The notes under the pieces are model-generated. The model had not been told where the DNA came from. It did not search any database and saw only the letters and a program-made list of their open reading frames with translations. 64,000 nucleotides of DNA from CAZIPN01 sp964541225 (GTDB taxonomy: Bacteria > Actinomycetota > Coriobacteriia > Anaerosomatales > JAAXUF01), in the NCBI GenBank assembly GCA_964541225.1, contig CAZIPN010000008.1:1-64000 (forward strand), given 5' to 3'. The position numbers and the translations under genes were made by a program. Positions 35,764 to 44,876 of this stretch are shown in pieces. Numbering within the stretch: the stretch's first letter is position 1; each line of letters starts with the position of its first letter.

Positions 35764-36258
35764 CTAGGCGTGCGAGCTTACGGGCTGCTGTGCGAGGCGC
35801 GGATCGAGCAACTCGCCGCCGGTCACGTCTCCGCCCAGCATGTCGGTGAACGTCTTGAGGTGATCCTCTTCGTCCGAGAGGATGCTCTCAAGGAGACTGC
35901 GAGTGGTCGGGTCGCCCTGCCCGTCGGCAATCTTGATGGCCGACTTGTAGCGCATGATCGCGTCGGACTCCGCAGTGTAGTCGGACTTCGCCATCTCGCG
36001 CAGGCCCGTGAAGTCCGTGTCGAATGCGGATGGGCGCGTCGTGGCGGTCCCGCTCAGGAACTCGATGCGCTCCGCCAGCATCTCGGCGTGCTTCATCTCA
36101 GTGATCGCGACGTCTTTGAACGTGTCGGCGTGAAGCATCCCCTCAGGGCCCGTGATGGTGTAGTGCTGGCGCATGTACTGCATGATGACGCCGAGTTCGC
36201 GGGCTCGAAGGTCGTTCAGGATGTCAATCAGGTTCAGATTCGCATACGGTTCGGTCAT
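35764..36258 (-). CDS. Bacterioferritin/Dps-like ferritin-family protein
   Basis: A 164-residue four-helix-bundle protein. Carboxylates in LRARELGVIMQYMRQHY, ITEMKHAEMLAERIEFL, YTAESDAIMRYKSAI and LSDEEDHLKTF match the di-iron pattern of bacterioferritins, so iron oxidation and storage are likely. ATG 36258 is preceded by GAGGAGG on the minus strand. The open frame continues upstream but is not family-like. Divergent from glyQ. Confidence 0.9.
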   Translation of the reverse strand: MTEPYANLNLIDILNDLRARELGVIMQYMRQHYTITGPEGMLHADTFKDVAITEMKHAEMLAERIEFLSGTATTRPSAFDTDFTGLREMAKSDYTAESDAIMRYKSAIKIADGQGDPTTRSLLESILSDEEDHLKTFTDMLGGDVTGGELLDPRLAQQPVSSHA

Positions 36259-36428
36259 GATTCCTCCTCGTTGTGCGCACCGGACACTGCCGGTCGTTGT
36301 CGTCTGTGACGAGGGGTAGTTTCCCTCGCCCGGGCACGCCGTAAACGCCTGTCGGGTCGTGTAAGATAGCTCCGCACAGGACCGGCTGCGGAAGCCCGCA
36401 GCGCATCTCAAGGGAAAGACTCGCCGCC

Positions 36429-37427
36429 ATGAGCGCCATGACCTTCCAAGACATCATCTTGGCTCTGTCGAGATATTGGGCGGATCTCGGCTGCGTGGTG
36501 CTGCAGCCCTACGACACCGAAGTCGGCGCGGGGACGTTTCATCCGGCAACCACGCTGCGTTCACTCGGTCCGGACACGTGGCGCACGGCCTACGTCCAGC
36601 CGTCTCGGCGACCGACCGACGGTCGCTACGGCGAGAACCCAAACCGGCTACAGCACTACTACCAGTACCAGGTGATTCTGAAGCCGTCGCCAGACGACGT
36701 GCTCGACCTCTACCTTGACTCGCTTCGCGCCATCGGGATCGAACCTGCCGAGCACGATGTGCGCTTCGTCGAAGACGACTGGGAGTCGCCCACGCTGGGT
36801 GCCTGGGGCCTGGGATGGGAAGTCTGGCTCGACGGCATGGAGGTCACGCAGTTCACGTACTTCCAGCAGGTCGGCGGCTTTGAGTGCCGACCCGTGCCTG
36901 CCGAGATCACGTACGGTCTGGAGCGACTTGCGATGTACATCCAAGGCGTTGACAGCGTCTACGACCTTGCGTGGTCGGTCGGCCCCGACGGCCACACGTT
37001 CACCTACGGCGACGTGTTCCTGCGAAACGAGCAGCAGTACTCGGCGTACAACTTCGAAGTCGCCGATGTGGACATGTTGCTGGGGCTCTTCAAGACCTAC
37101 GCCGACGAGTGCCGACGTACCCTCGACGCCGGTCTCGTGCTTCCAGCCTACGACTACGTGCTCAAGTGCTCGCACGCCTTCAACCTGCTCGACGCTCGAG
37201 GGGCAATCAGCGTCACAGAGCGACAAGGCTACATCTTGCGCGTGCGAGCGCTGGCCAAGTCGTGCTGCGCGGCGTACTTGGAACTGGTGACGCCGCAGGA
37301 AGACAGCGAGGCCGGTGCGGACGCGAGCACTCAGGCCAGCGAGGCCGGTGCGGACGCGAGCACTCAGGCCAGCGAGGCGCCAGCTGCCACGCCCGACGTC
37401 CCTCTGAGCGAAGGGGGCGCGCAGTGA
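36429..37427 (+). CDS. glyQ: Glycyl-tRNA synthetase alpha subunit
   Basis: A 332-residue class II synthetase subunit, slightly longer than the usual of about 290-300. The core is typical: GCVVLQPYDTEVGAGTFHPATTLRSL, YVQPSRRPTDGRYGENPNR, GGFECRPVPAEITYGLERLAMY. The extra C-terminus is a low-complexity tail from a 33-bp tandem duplication (see repeat). ATG 36429 or 36438. Its stop overlaps the glyS start. Confidence 0.96.
   Translation: MSAMTFQDIILALSRYWADLGCVVLQPYDTEVGAGTFHPATTLRSLGPDTWRTAYVQPSRRPTDGRYGENPNRLQHYYQYQVILKPSPDDVLDLYLDSLRAIGIEPAEHDVRFVEDDWESPTLGAWGLGWEVWLDGMEVTQFTYFQQVGGFECRPVPAEITYGLERLAMYIQGVDSVYDLAWSVGPDGHTFTYGDVFLRNEQQYSAYNFEVADVDMLLGLFKTYADECRRTLDAGLVLPAYDYVLKCSHAFNLLDARGAISVTERQGYILRVRALAKSCCAAYLELVTPQEDSEAGADASTQASEAGADASTQASEAPAATPDVPLSEGGAQ
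37308..37373 (+). repeat. 33-bp tandem duplication in glyQ tail
   Basis: Two perfect copies of 33 bp (37308-37340 and 37341-37373), each encoding EAGADASTQAS. They lie beyond the catalytic core in a disordered-looking tail. Confidence 0.95.
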
Positions 37428-37459
37428 TGGCAGAGAACCTCGTCTTCGAGATCGGCACC

Positions 37460-37559
37460 NNNNNNNNNNNNNNNNNNNNNNNNNNNNNNNNNNNNNNNNN
37501 NNNNNNNNNNNNNNNNNNNNNNNNNNNNNNNNNNNNNNNNNNNNNNNNNNNNNNNNNNN
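37460..37559. other. 100-N scaffold gap, probably not a real gap
   Basis: The 55 bases before the N run (37405-37459) are identical to the 55 bases after it (37560-37614). Both span the glyQ stop and glyS start. The two contigs therefore overlap by exactly 55 bp and the real sequence is most simply continuous. Confidence 0.85.
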
Positions 37560-37581
37560 TGAGCGAAGGGGGCGCGCAGTG

Positions 37582-39651
37582 ATGGCAGAGAACCTCGTCT
37601 TCGAGATCGGCACCGAGGAACTGCCGTCACAGGCCGTCTACGGCGCCATCGAGCAGCTGCAGGTCGCGGTACCCAAGGCGCTGGAGACTGCACGCCTCGA
37701 ATACGACACCGTCCGCATCTGGGCGTCGCCGCGCAGGCTGGTGGTGCTGGTGAGCAGGCTTGCCGAGCAGCAAGCCGACGCAATCCATACCCACAAGGGT
37801 CCGGCCGCGCGCGCCGCGTTCGATGCCGAGGGCAATCCGACGAAAGCTGCACTGGGTTTCGCGCGAGGCAAGGGCGTGGACGTGGGCTCGCTTCGCGTCG
37901 AAGACGATGGCAGTGGCGAGTACGTGTTTGCGACCGTCGAGGTCAAGGGCGTCTCGGCAGCAGAAGTGCTCCCGGACCTACTCACTCGGCTTGCCGAGAA
38001 CCTGGAGTGGCCGAAGTCCCAGCGGTGGGGAAGCGGCGATGCGCGCTTCTCTCGGCCGGTACGGTGGTTGTTCGCGCTCTTTGGCGGGGAGGTCGTGCCG
38101 ACGCGGTTTGCTGAGCTGACGGCCGGACGCGTGACGTACGGCCACCGGCTGCTGCACCCGAGCGCCATCGAAGTCCCGCATGCCGACGAGTATCCAGTCG
38201 CGCTCGAGCGCGGCTACGTCGTTGCGGATCACGAGGCGCGGGCGAGCCTCCTGCGCGAAGGCATCGAGACCGCTGCCGAGCAACTCTCGGCGCGCCCGGT
38301 TGTGCCCGAGAAGACCTTCGCCGAGGTGGTCAACCTCGTCGAGTATCCGACCGTGGCCGTCGGCACGTTCGATGAGTCGTTTCTGCAAGTCCCGCGAGAG
38401 ATCCTTGAGAACGCGATGGAAAGCCACCAGCGCTACTTCCCGGTCGAGTCGGCAGATGGGCAGCTCACAAACCGATTCATCGTTGCGCACAACGGCGATC
38501 CCAAACTTACCGACGTGATTGTGAGCGGGCACGAGCGCGTGATCCGCGCGCGCCTCTCCGATGCAGCGTTCTTCTACCGAGAGGACTTGAAGAAGCCGCT
38601 TGAGGCCTACGTAGGGCAACTCGACACGATCGTCTTCCAGGAGAAGCTCGGCAGCCTGGGCGACAAAGTGCGTCGCATGGAGAAGCTCGCGCGTGCGATC
38701 GCCGACATGGTTGGGGCATGCGCCGAAGACGCTGTCTACGCCGAGCGCGCCGCTCACCTCGCGAAGGCCGACCTGGTGACCAACGCAGTGGTGGAGTTCA
38801 CGGACCTGCAGGGTGTGATGGGCGGCTACTACGCGGCGGCCAGCGATGAGGCTCCCGGGGTCGCTCGTGCGATCACCGATCACTACCGGCCGAGGTTCGC
38901 CGGTGACGTGCTGCCGGACTCTGTCGCGGGCCGCATCGTCGCAATCGCCGACAAGCTCGACACCATTGCCGGCATCTTCGCGATCGGGATGGCGCCGAGC
39001 GGCTCGGCGGACCCGTTCGCGCTGAGGCGCGGGTCGATCGGCGTGCTGCAGATGCTGCTCGATGGCACCGAACTCACGCTGGATGCGCTCGTCGGCGCCG
39101 CGCTTGCGGACTACCTGGATGTGGTCGAGTTCGATGTGGAAGCGACAGGTGGCGCGATCAAGGAGTTCATTGTCGGCCGGCTCGAGGGCATCCTGCGTGA
39201 CCGCGGTCACGCGTACGACACGGTGGCCGCAATCCTAGCCACTGCCGCCGACGACCCGGCCGATGCTGCCGCGCGCTGCGTGGCTCTCACGGAGTTCCGT
39301 GCTTCGAGCGATGACATGGAGGATCTCTCGGTCGCCTATACGCGCGCGAAGAACCTCGCGCAGCCGGACCTCGGGACTTCTGCAGATCGCTTGATCATGG
39401 GCGCCGAGGAGCTTGCCCTTGCGGATGCGCTTGATGCTGCCGAGAGTCGGGCGGCTGATGCCCTTGCGGACCGCGCATACTCGGCGCTGCTTGAGGTCTA
39501 CGCGAGATTGCGCGACCCCATCGACACATTCTTCGAGACCGTGCTCGTCATGGATCCCGACGAGGCCAAGCGCGACAACCGCCTGCGTTTGCTCAACCGC
39601 TTCGTAGCCGTCTTCGCGCGCTTCGCCGACTTCAGCCTGCTGTCGTCTTAG
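37582..39651 (+). CDS. glyS: Glycyl-tRNA synthetase beta subunit
   Basis: A 689-residue beta subunit that binds tRNA-Gly. It starts MAENLVFEIGTEELPSQAV, the family N-terminus, and has ENAMESHQRYFPVES and an HD-like region (DLVTNAVVEFTDLQGVMGGYYA). It ends with a DALR-type anticodon domain (FFETVLVMDPDEAKRDNRLRLLN). The first 33 bases also occur before the N gap. The ATG overlaps the glyQ stop once the duplicated flank is collapsed. Confidence 0.96.
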   Translation: MAENLVFEIGTEELPSQAVYGAIEQLQVAVPKALETARLEYDTVRIWASPRRLVVLVSRLAEQQADAIHTHKGPAARAAFDAEGNPTKAALGFARGKGVDVGSLRVEDDGSGEYVFATVEVKGVSAAEVLPDLLTRLAENLEWPKSQRWGSGDARFSRPVRWLFALFGGEVVPTRFAELTAGRVTYGHRLLHPSAIEVPHADEYPVALERGYVVADHEARASLLREGIETAAEQLSARPVVPEKTFAEVVNLVEYPTVAVGTFDESFLQVPREILENAMESHQRYFPVESADGQLTNRFIVAHNGDPKLTDVIVSGHERVIRARLSDAAFFYREDLKKPLEAYVGQLDTIVFQEKLGSLGDKVRRMEKLARAIADMVGACAEDAVYAERAAHLAKADLVTNAVVEFTDLQGVMGGYYAAASDEAPGVARAITDHYRPRFAGDVLPDSVAGRIVAIADKLDTIAGIFAIGMAPSGSADPFALRRGSIGVLQMLLDGTELTLDALVGAALADYLDVVEFDVEATGGAIKEFIVGRLEGILRDRGHAYDTVAAILATAADDPADAAARCVALTEFRASSDDMEDLSVAYTRAKNLAQPDLGTSADRLIMGAEELALADALDAAESRAADALADRAYSALLEVYARLRDPIDTFFETVLVMDPDEAKRDNRLRLLNRFVAVFARFADFSLLSS

Positions 39652-39655
39652 CCTC

Positions 39656-40480
39656 ATGACCCCGAACCATCCGACCACCATCCACTTGCTGTCCGACTCA
39701 CTCGGCGAGACAGCCGACGCGGTCGCGCGGGCGGTATCAGCGCAATTCCCGCCGGGTGCGTTTCGGCTGGAGCGTCTGCCCAAAGTCTCCTCGGTCGAGC
39801 AGCTGCGCGAACTCGTCCATGCGCACTGCGGCAAGCACTGCATCTTCTTCTACACCATCATTGAGCGCGAACTGCTCGCCGAGATGCGCGCGTTCGTTGC
39901 TGAGCGAGACGTGCGCGCGGTTGACATCCTTGGTCCGGGAATCGATCTGCTGATGCGGGTTGCAGACCTCGAACCACGCGGTTTGGCCGGGGCCATCCGA
40001 CAGCCGGATGAAGCCTACTTCGACCGAATCGAAGCGATGGAGTTCGCGATCAAGCATGACGACGGCCGCAATCCTGAAGGGCTCAAGGACGCCGACGTCG
40101 TTCTCATCGGCGTCTCACGGACAGGTAAGACGCCGCTCTCGATCTACCTGGCGTCCAAGGGGCTGTACGCCGCCAATGTCCCGCTGGTGCGCGGAAGCGC
40201 GCCGTCTTCTGAGCTCTTCGAGGTCGATCCGCGGCGGGTGTTCGGTCTGGTGAGCAGTGCACAGGTGCTTGCCGAGATCCGCATGCGTCGCATGGCCGAA
40301 CTCGGGACGTACGTTGCGCACTACGCCGACCAGGACGAGATCGACAGGGACCTCGCCGAAGCCCGTGCCGTCATGAGGCGGATCGGGTGCATTGTGGTAA
40401 GAACCGACAATCGGGCGGTCGAAGAAACCGCGCAAGAGATCATTCGCGCGCTGAGGGGTGGCGTGGAGACGCAGGACTGA
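39656..40480 (+). CDS. Pyruvate, phosphate dikinase regulatory protein (PDRP/DUF299)
   Basis: A 274-residue bifunctional kinase/phosphatase. It begins HLLSDSLGETADAVARA and has a P-loop-like GVSRTGKTPLSIYLA (about 150-164) and RMRRMAELGTYVAHYADQ. This family phosphorylates the active-site Thr of PPDK using ADP and reverses it by phosphorolysis. The target ppdK is the next gene. Confidence 0.93.
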   Translation: MTPNHPTTIHLLSDSLGETADAVARAVSAQFPPGAFRLERLPKVSSVEQLRELVHAHCGKHCIFFYTIIERELLAEMRAFVAERDVRAVDILGPGIDLLMRVADLEPRGLAGAIRQPDEAYFDRIEAMEFAIKHDDGRNPEGLKDADVVLIGVSRTGKTPLSIYLASKGLYAANVPLVRGSAPSSELFEVDPRRVFGLVSSAQVLAEIRMRRMAELGTYVAHYADQDEIDRDLAEARAVMRRIGCIVVRTDNRAVEETAQEIIRALRGGVETQD

Positions 40481-40575
40481 GTCGCAGGGCGCACGGGCGT
40501 TCGTGCGCGAGCGCGGCCGGTTCGGCTATCATGCAACCTACTTCTTTCTTGTCACCGGCACTGAAGGAGAGGGCT

Positions 40576-43302
40576 TTGTCTGCTGTCAAACGCGTGTACG
40601 CTTTCGGGGGTGGGGTCACCGAAGGCAACAAGGGGATGAAGTTCCAACTTGGGGGAAAGGGCGCGAATCTCGCCGAGATGGCGAAGATGGGCCTTCCGGT
40701 CCCTCCAGGATTCACAATCACATGTCAGGCGTGCATGGAGTATTACAACGCCAATCCTCCCGCACTGCCCGAAGGACTCGCCGAAGAGATCGCCGAGAAT
40801 CTCTCGGCGCTCGAAGACAAGATGGGCAAGCGCCTGGGCGATGATAGCGATCCCTTGCTGGTGTCCGTTCGCTCCGGTGCGGCGTTTTCAATGCCCGGCA
40901 TGATGGATACCGTGTTGAACCTCGGCCTGAACGACACATCGATTCAGGGGCTGATCGCGCAGACAGGCAACGAGCGGTTCGCGTGGGACAGCTATCGTCG
41001 CTTCATTCAGATGTTTTCGAAGGTCGTCTTGGATGCCGAAGGCGATCTCTTTGAAAACGCGATCAACGTAATGAAGCTCGATCGGCACGTTGAGACCGAC
41101 ACGGATCTGTCTGCCGAGGACCTGAAGGAACTCGTCGGCATCTTCAAGACCATCGTCGCCGAGCACGTCTCGGCGGCGGAGTACCCGGAACTCGCGGGGC
41201 CGAACGGCAAGGTGGCGTTCCCGCAGGATGTCTCCGAGCAACTCAAGTTGGCGATCGAGGCGGTCTTTCGCAGCTGGATGAACGATCGGGCTGTTTATTA
41301 CCGCAAGATGGAGAAGATCCCGGACGACTTGGGCACGGCGGTTAACGTGCAGTCGATGGTCTTCGGCAACAAGGGCGATACCTCTGCGACCGGCGTTGGT
41401 TTCACTCGTAACCCGGCCGACGGCACCAGGGAGTACTACGGCGACTTCCTCACGAATGCGCAGGGAGAAGACGTCGTGGCAGGCATTCGACTGACTGAGC
41501 CGATCTCGGACCTCAAGGAGGTTGCGGGTCTTGAGGATGCGGGACGCGAACTGGATGAGGTCTTCTCGAAGCTTGAAGCTGAGTATCGTGACATGTGCGA
41601 TATCGAGTTCACGATCGAGCAGGGCAAACTGTGGATGCTGCAGACGCGCGTTGGCAAGCGCACCGCGCGTGCGGCTCTCAAGATCGCAATCGACATGGTC
41701 AACGAGGGCATGATCACGCGCGAAGAGGCGGTCTCGCGTATCGACCCGGCTCAGCTCGATCAGCTTCTGCATCCGCAGTTCGGCCAGGACTCATCGCACA
41801 ACGTGATCGCCAAGGGCTTGAACGCGAGTCCGGGCGCAGCCGTCGGCGAGGTCGTCTTCTCGTCAGCCGACGCGGTGGAGGCGAAGTCGGCGGGTCGTAA
41901 GGTCATTCTCGTTCGCTGGGAGACCAATCCCGACGACCTGTCAGGAATGGATGCCTCCCAGGGCATCCTCACCTCACATGGCGGCAAGACCAGCCATGCG
42001 GCTGTCGTTGCGCGCGGCATGGGCAAGCCGGCGGTGTGCGGTGTCGAGAAGCTCGAGATCGACGCCGAGAAGAAGGTCGCTCGCATCAAGGGTGCCGACG
42101 TGGAGCTGCACGAAGGCGATTTGATCTCGATCGACGGCACGACTGGTGCGGTTGTTCTCGGCGCGGTGGCGCTCGTGCAGCCGGAAGTCACCGGCGATTT
42201 CGACACGATTCTGACGTGGGCCGACGAGTTTCGGACGATGGGTGTGCGGGCCAATGCCGACACTCCCGACGACGCGGCTTTGGGCCGCAAGTTCGGGGCG
42301 AAAGGCATCGGCCTGTGCCGAACCGAGCACATGTTCCTCGGCGATCGCAAGATGATCATCCAGAACTACATCCTCGCCGACACCCAGGATGCGCGCGACG
42401 CCGAGCTTGCGAAGCTGCTTGACGTGCAGGTCGGCGACTACCTCGGCATTCTCGAAGCGATGGACGGGCTGCCCGTCACCATCCGCCTGCTCGATCCGCC
42501 GCTGCACGAGTTCCTGGACAGCCCGCGTGAGCTGGAAGTCGAGATCGTGCGCGAGGAGTGCGGTGGAGCGTCGGTGGAGTCGCTTGCGCCCAAGCGCAGG
42601 CTGCTCGCTCAGATCGACTCGATGGTTGAGGCCAACCCGATGCTCGGCTTGCGTGGATGCCGTCTCGGCATCATGCACCCCGAGATCTACGCGATGCAGG
42701 TTCGGGCGATCGCCGAGGCCACAGCGCAACTCAAAGGCCGAGGTCTCGACCCCAAACCAGAGGTCATGATCCCGCTTGTCTCGCTTGTCACCGAGCTCGA
42801 GACGCTGCGTTCGGAAACCGAGGCCGTTGTCGCCGAGGTGAGCGCGAGCACGGGAGTCGATCTCGACATCCCGATCGGCACAATGATCGAGCTTCCGCGC
42901 GCAGCGGTGACCGCTGACGAGATCGGCAAGGTCGCGGACTTCTTCAGCTTCGGCACCAACGACCTGACCCAGACCACGTTCGGGTTCTCGCGCGACGACA
43001 TCGAGGCGAAGTTCCTGCCCAAGTATCTCGAGCGCAAGATCCTCGCGCGCAACCCGTTTGAGACAATCGACGCTGGCGTTGCGAAGGTGGTTGAGATCGG
43101 CTGTCGGCTTGGCAAGGCTGCAAACTCCGACATCAAGCTGGGCGTGTGTGGTGAGCACGGTGGGGATCCAGACTCCGTGAAGACGTTCTTCAAGATCGGC
43201 CTGAACTACGTATCGTGTTCGCCATATCGGGTACCCCTGGCCCGGCTTGCCGCGGCTCAGGCGGCGCTCGAAGACAAGACAGCTGGATCCGACAATCGCT
43301 GA
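40576..43302 (+). CDS. ppdK: Pyruvate, phosphate dikinase
   Basis: A 908-residue enzyme that interconverts pyruvate + ATP + Pi and PEP + AMP + PPi. The N-terminal ATP-grasp domain starts KRVYAFGGG and NKGMKFQLGGKGANLAEM. The swivelling domain carries GGKTSHAA with catalytic His474 and the regulatory Thr472. The C-terminal PEP/pyruvate barrel contains GLCRTEHMF and SFGTNDLTQTTFG. The start is TTG 40576, with AAGGAG 6 nt before it. ATG 40531 lacks such a site and overlaps a TATCAT box. Confidence 0.96.
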   Translation: MSAVKRVYAFGGGVTEGNKGMKFQLGGKGANLAEMAKMGLPVPPGFTITCQACMEYYNANPPALPEGLAEEIAENLSALEDKMGKRLGDDSDPLLVSVRSGAAFSMPGMMDTVLNLGLNDTSIQGLIAQTGNERFAWDSYRRFIQMFSKVVLDAEGDLFENAINVMKLDRHVETDTDLSAEDLKELVGIFKTIVAEHVSAAEYPELAGPNGKVAFPQDVSEQLKLAIEAVFRSWMNDRAVYYRKMEKIPDDLGTAVNVQSMVFGNKGDTSATGVGFTRNPADGTREYYGDFLTNAQGEDVVAGIRLTEPISDLKEVAGLEDAGRELDEVFSKLEAEYRDMCDIEFTIEQGKLWMLQTRVGKRTARAALKIAIDMVNEGMITREEAVSRIDPAQLDQLLHPQFGQDSSHNVIAKGLNASPGAAVGEVVFSSADAVEAKSAGRKVILVRWETNPDDLSGMDASQGILTSHGGKTSHAAVVARGMGKPAVCGVEKLEIDAEKKVARIKGADVELHEGDLISIDGTTGAVVLGAVALVQPEVTGDFDTILTWADEFRTMGVRANADTPDDAALGRKFGAKGIGLCRTEHMFLGDRKMIIQNYILADTQDARDAELAKLLDVQVGDYLGILEAMDGLPVTIRLLDPPLHEFLDSPRELEVEIVREECGGASVESLAPKRRLLAQIDSMVEANPMLGLRGCRLGIMHPEIYAMQVRAIAEATAQLKGRGLDPKPEVMIPLVSLVTELETLRSETEAVVAEVSASTGVDLDIPIGTMIELPRAAVTADEIGKVADFFSFGTNDLTQTTFGFSRDDIEAKFLPKYLERKILARNPFETIDAGVAKVVEIGCRLGKAANSDIKLGVCGEHGGDPDSVKTFFKIGLNYVSCSPYRVPLARLAAAQAALEDKTAGSDNR

Positions 43303-43312
43303 CGCCCACCAG

Positions 43313-43340
43313 CGGAGTCCGATCGTTGAGCCGGACTCCG
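43313..43340 (+). terminator. Hairpin after ppdK
   Basis: CGGAGTCCG (43313-43321) and CGGACTCCG (43332-43340) form a perfect 9-bp stem with a 10-nt loop, 11 nt after the ppdK stop. No U-tract follows. Confidence 0.55.
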
Positions 43341-43362
43341 GACGCTTCCAAGGGGGGAGCGG

Positions 43363-43704
43363 GTGAAGGGAACTCGGCTTTGGCAAGGCCCGGGATCTCC
43401 CTTGATTTCAGGGAGGTCTCGCCAAACACCCCCCTTCTGGAGGTCGTGGGTGCTCTCGATCGTTCTGGTTATGGTGGGCGCGAACTTCGTAAGCTGGGCT
43501 CTGTACCAGGTCCAACCGGTCGAGCTGTTCGCACTGGCGTCGCTTGCAGGTTGTGGCCTGGGCGTCTGGCTCGGGCGTCGTATGGGCTGGCGGAGATCTT
43601 GGCTGCTGGGCGTGGCCGTTGGGGCCGTGGCTGACGTGGCGTTCTTCGCCGCGATATCTCAGGTCGATCCAGCCGGGCTTATCGAGATCGCGAAGGTATT
43701 CTGA
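43363..43704 (+). CDS. Small membrane protein, unknown function
   Basis: A 113-residue protein with a basic, Pro-rich N-terminus and three hydrophobic segments (VLSIVLVMVGANFVSWALY; LFALASLAGCGLGVWLG; WLLGVAVGAVADVAFFAAI). I do not recognise the family. GTG start with GGGGGGAG upstream; its stop directly precedes the dgt GTG, so the two are likely co-transcribed. Confidence 0.6.
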   Translation: MKGTRLWQGPGSPLISGRSRQTPPFWRSWVLSIVLVMVGANFVSWALYQVQPVELFALASLAGCGLGVWLGRRMGWRRSWLLGVAVGAVADVAFFAAISQVDPAGLIEIAKVF

Positions 43705-44751
43705 GTGAACGCTCTGACCGTTCGCACGAGAGAGACTCTTGAAGCTGAGGAGCACGAACGACTTGCTCCTGAGGCGGCATTCGCCGACGAGACGCGCGGT
43801 CGCGAGAGGCCGCTGGAACTCGACCCGTATCGCACCGAGTTCTCGCGCGATCGCGATCGAATCATCCACTGCAAGGCGTTTCGCCGACTCTCGCACAAGA
43901 CGCAGGTGTTCCTGGCTCCCGAGGGCGATCACTACCGTACGCGTCTGACGCACACCCTCGAGGTGTCGCAGATCGCGCGATCGATCTCGCGGGCTCTGGG
44001 TCTTAACGAGGACCTCACCGAGGCGATCTCGCTTGGACACGACCTCGGCCACACACCCTTCGGGCACACCGGCGAAGACGCGCTGGACAAGGCGTTGCGG
44101 CGACGAGCGGAGCAGGACCCCTCCACGAGTCCCGCAGGGTACCGGCACAACATCCAGTCGCTGCGAATCGTGGACACGCTTGAGTACGAGGGGAAGGGTC
44201 TGAACCTGACGTGGGAGGTCAGGGACGGCATCCTTGGGCACACCGGTGCCGAGAAACCCGCGACTCTCGAAGGGCGGGTGGTTCGGATCGCCGATCGGAT
44301 TGCGTATGTGAACCACGACATCGACGACGCCATCCGGGCGCGCGTGCTCGATGCCGAGGACTTGCCTCCAGGTCCCATCGAGCTTCTCGGCAGGCAGCAC
44401 GGGCTTCGCATCACGTCGATGGTCAACGACATGATTGCCACGTCGGCTGCGATGGGAGAGATCTCGATGTCAGAGCCGATCTGGGGTGCACTGATGGAGT
44501 TGCGCGAGTACCTCTTCGACAACGTCTACTTCTCGGCACGCGCGAAAGCGGAGGAGCCCAAAGCCGCAGCGGTCGTGCGGGCGCTCTTCGAGCACTACCT
44601 GGCAAACCCAATGGAGTTGCCTCCGGATGAGCGTCCGAAGGACGCGTCGGAAATCACGCAGGCGGTTGTCGATTACGTGGCCGGCATGACGGACCGGTTC
44701 GCGATCAGAGAGTTCGAGCGCCTCTTCGTGCCGAAGAAGTGGCTGCTGTAG
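43705..44751 (+). CDS. dgt: Deoxyguanosinetriphosphate triphosphohydrolase-like protein
   Basis: A 348-residue HD phosphohydrolase of the dGTPase family, splitting dNTPs to nucleoside and triphosphate. The metal site is built from RLTHTLEVSQIARSISRAL and SLGHDLGHTPFGHTGE; ADRIAYVNHDIDDAI supplies later ligands. GTG start. It precedes dnaG and rpoD, the classical macromolecular-synthesis neighbourhood in actinobacteria. Confidence 0.94.
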   Translation: MNALTVRTRETLEAEEHERLAPEAAFADETRGRERPLELDPYRTEFSRDRDRIIHCKAFRRLSHKTQVFLAPEGDHYRTRLTHTLEVSQIARSISRALGLNEDLTEAISLGHDLGHTPFGHTGEDALDKALRRRAEQDPSTSPAGYRHNIQSLRIVDTLEYEGKGLNLTWEVRDGILGHTGAEKPATLEGRVVRIADRIAYVNHDIDDAIRARVLDAEDLPPGPIELLGRQHGLRITSMVNDMIATSAAMGEISMSEPIWGALMELREYLFDNVYFSARAKAEEPKAAAVVRALFEHYLANPMELPPDERPKDASEITQAVVDYVAGMTDRFAIREFERLFVPKKWLL

Positions 44752-44876
44752 GAGCGGCGATCGGCGCCGTGTGACGGCCGTCCGCATCAAAGCGCGCCCC
44801 TTGCTGTAGAATCGTGCGACACCCGACGGCGAGACGTTGGCGGAGCCATCGGCGCGTGACGGGAAGGGGCTGTGGC

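Noticed and set aside
37308..37373. Direct 33-bp repeats as a possible CRISPR
   Set aside because: The copies abut with no spacer and continue the glyQ reading frame.
37978..39210. A 410-codon minus-strand open frame inside glyS
   Set aside because: Antisense shadow; glyS is complete on plus.
41974..43386. A 470-codon minus-strand open frame over ppdK
   Set aside because: Same reason: ppdK has all catalytic motifs on plus.
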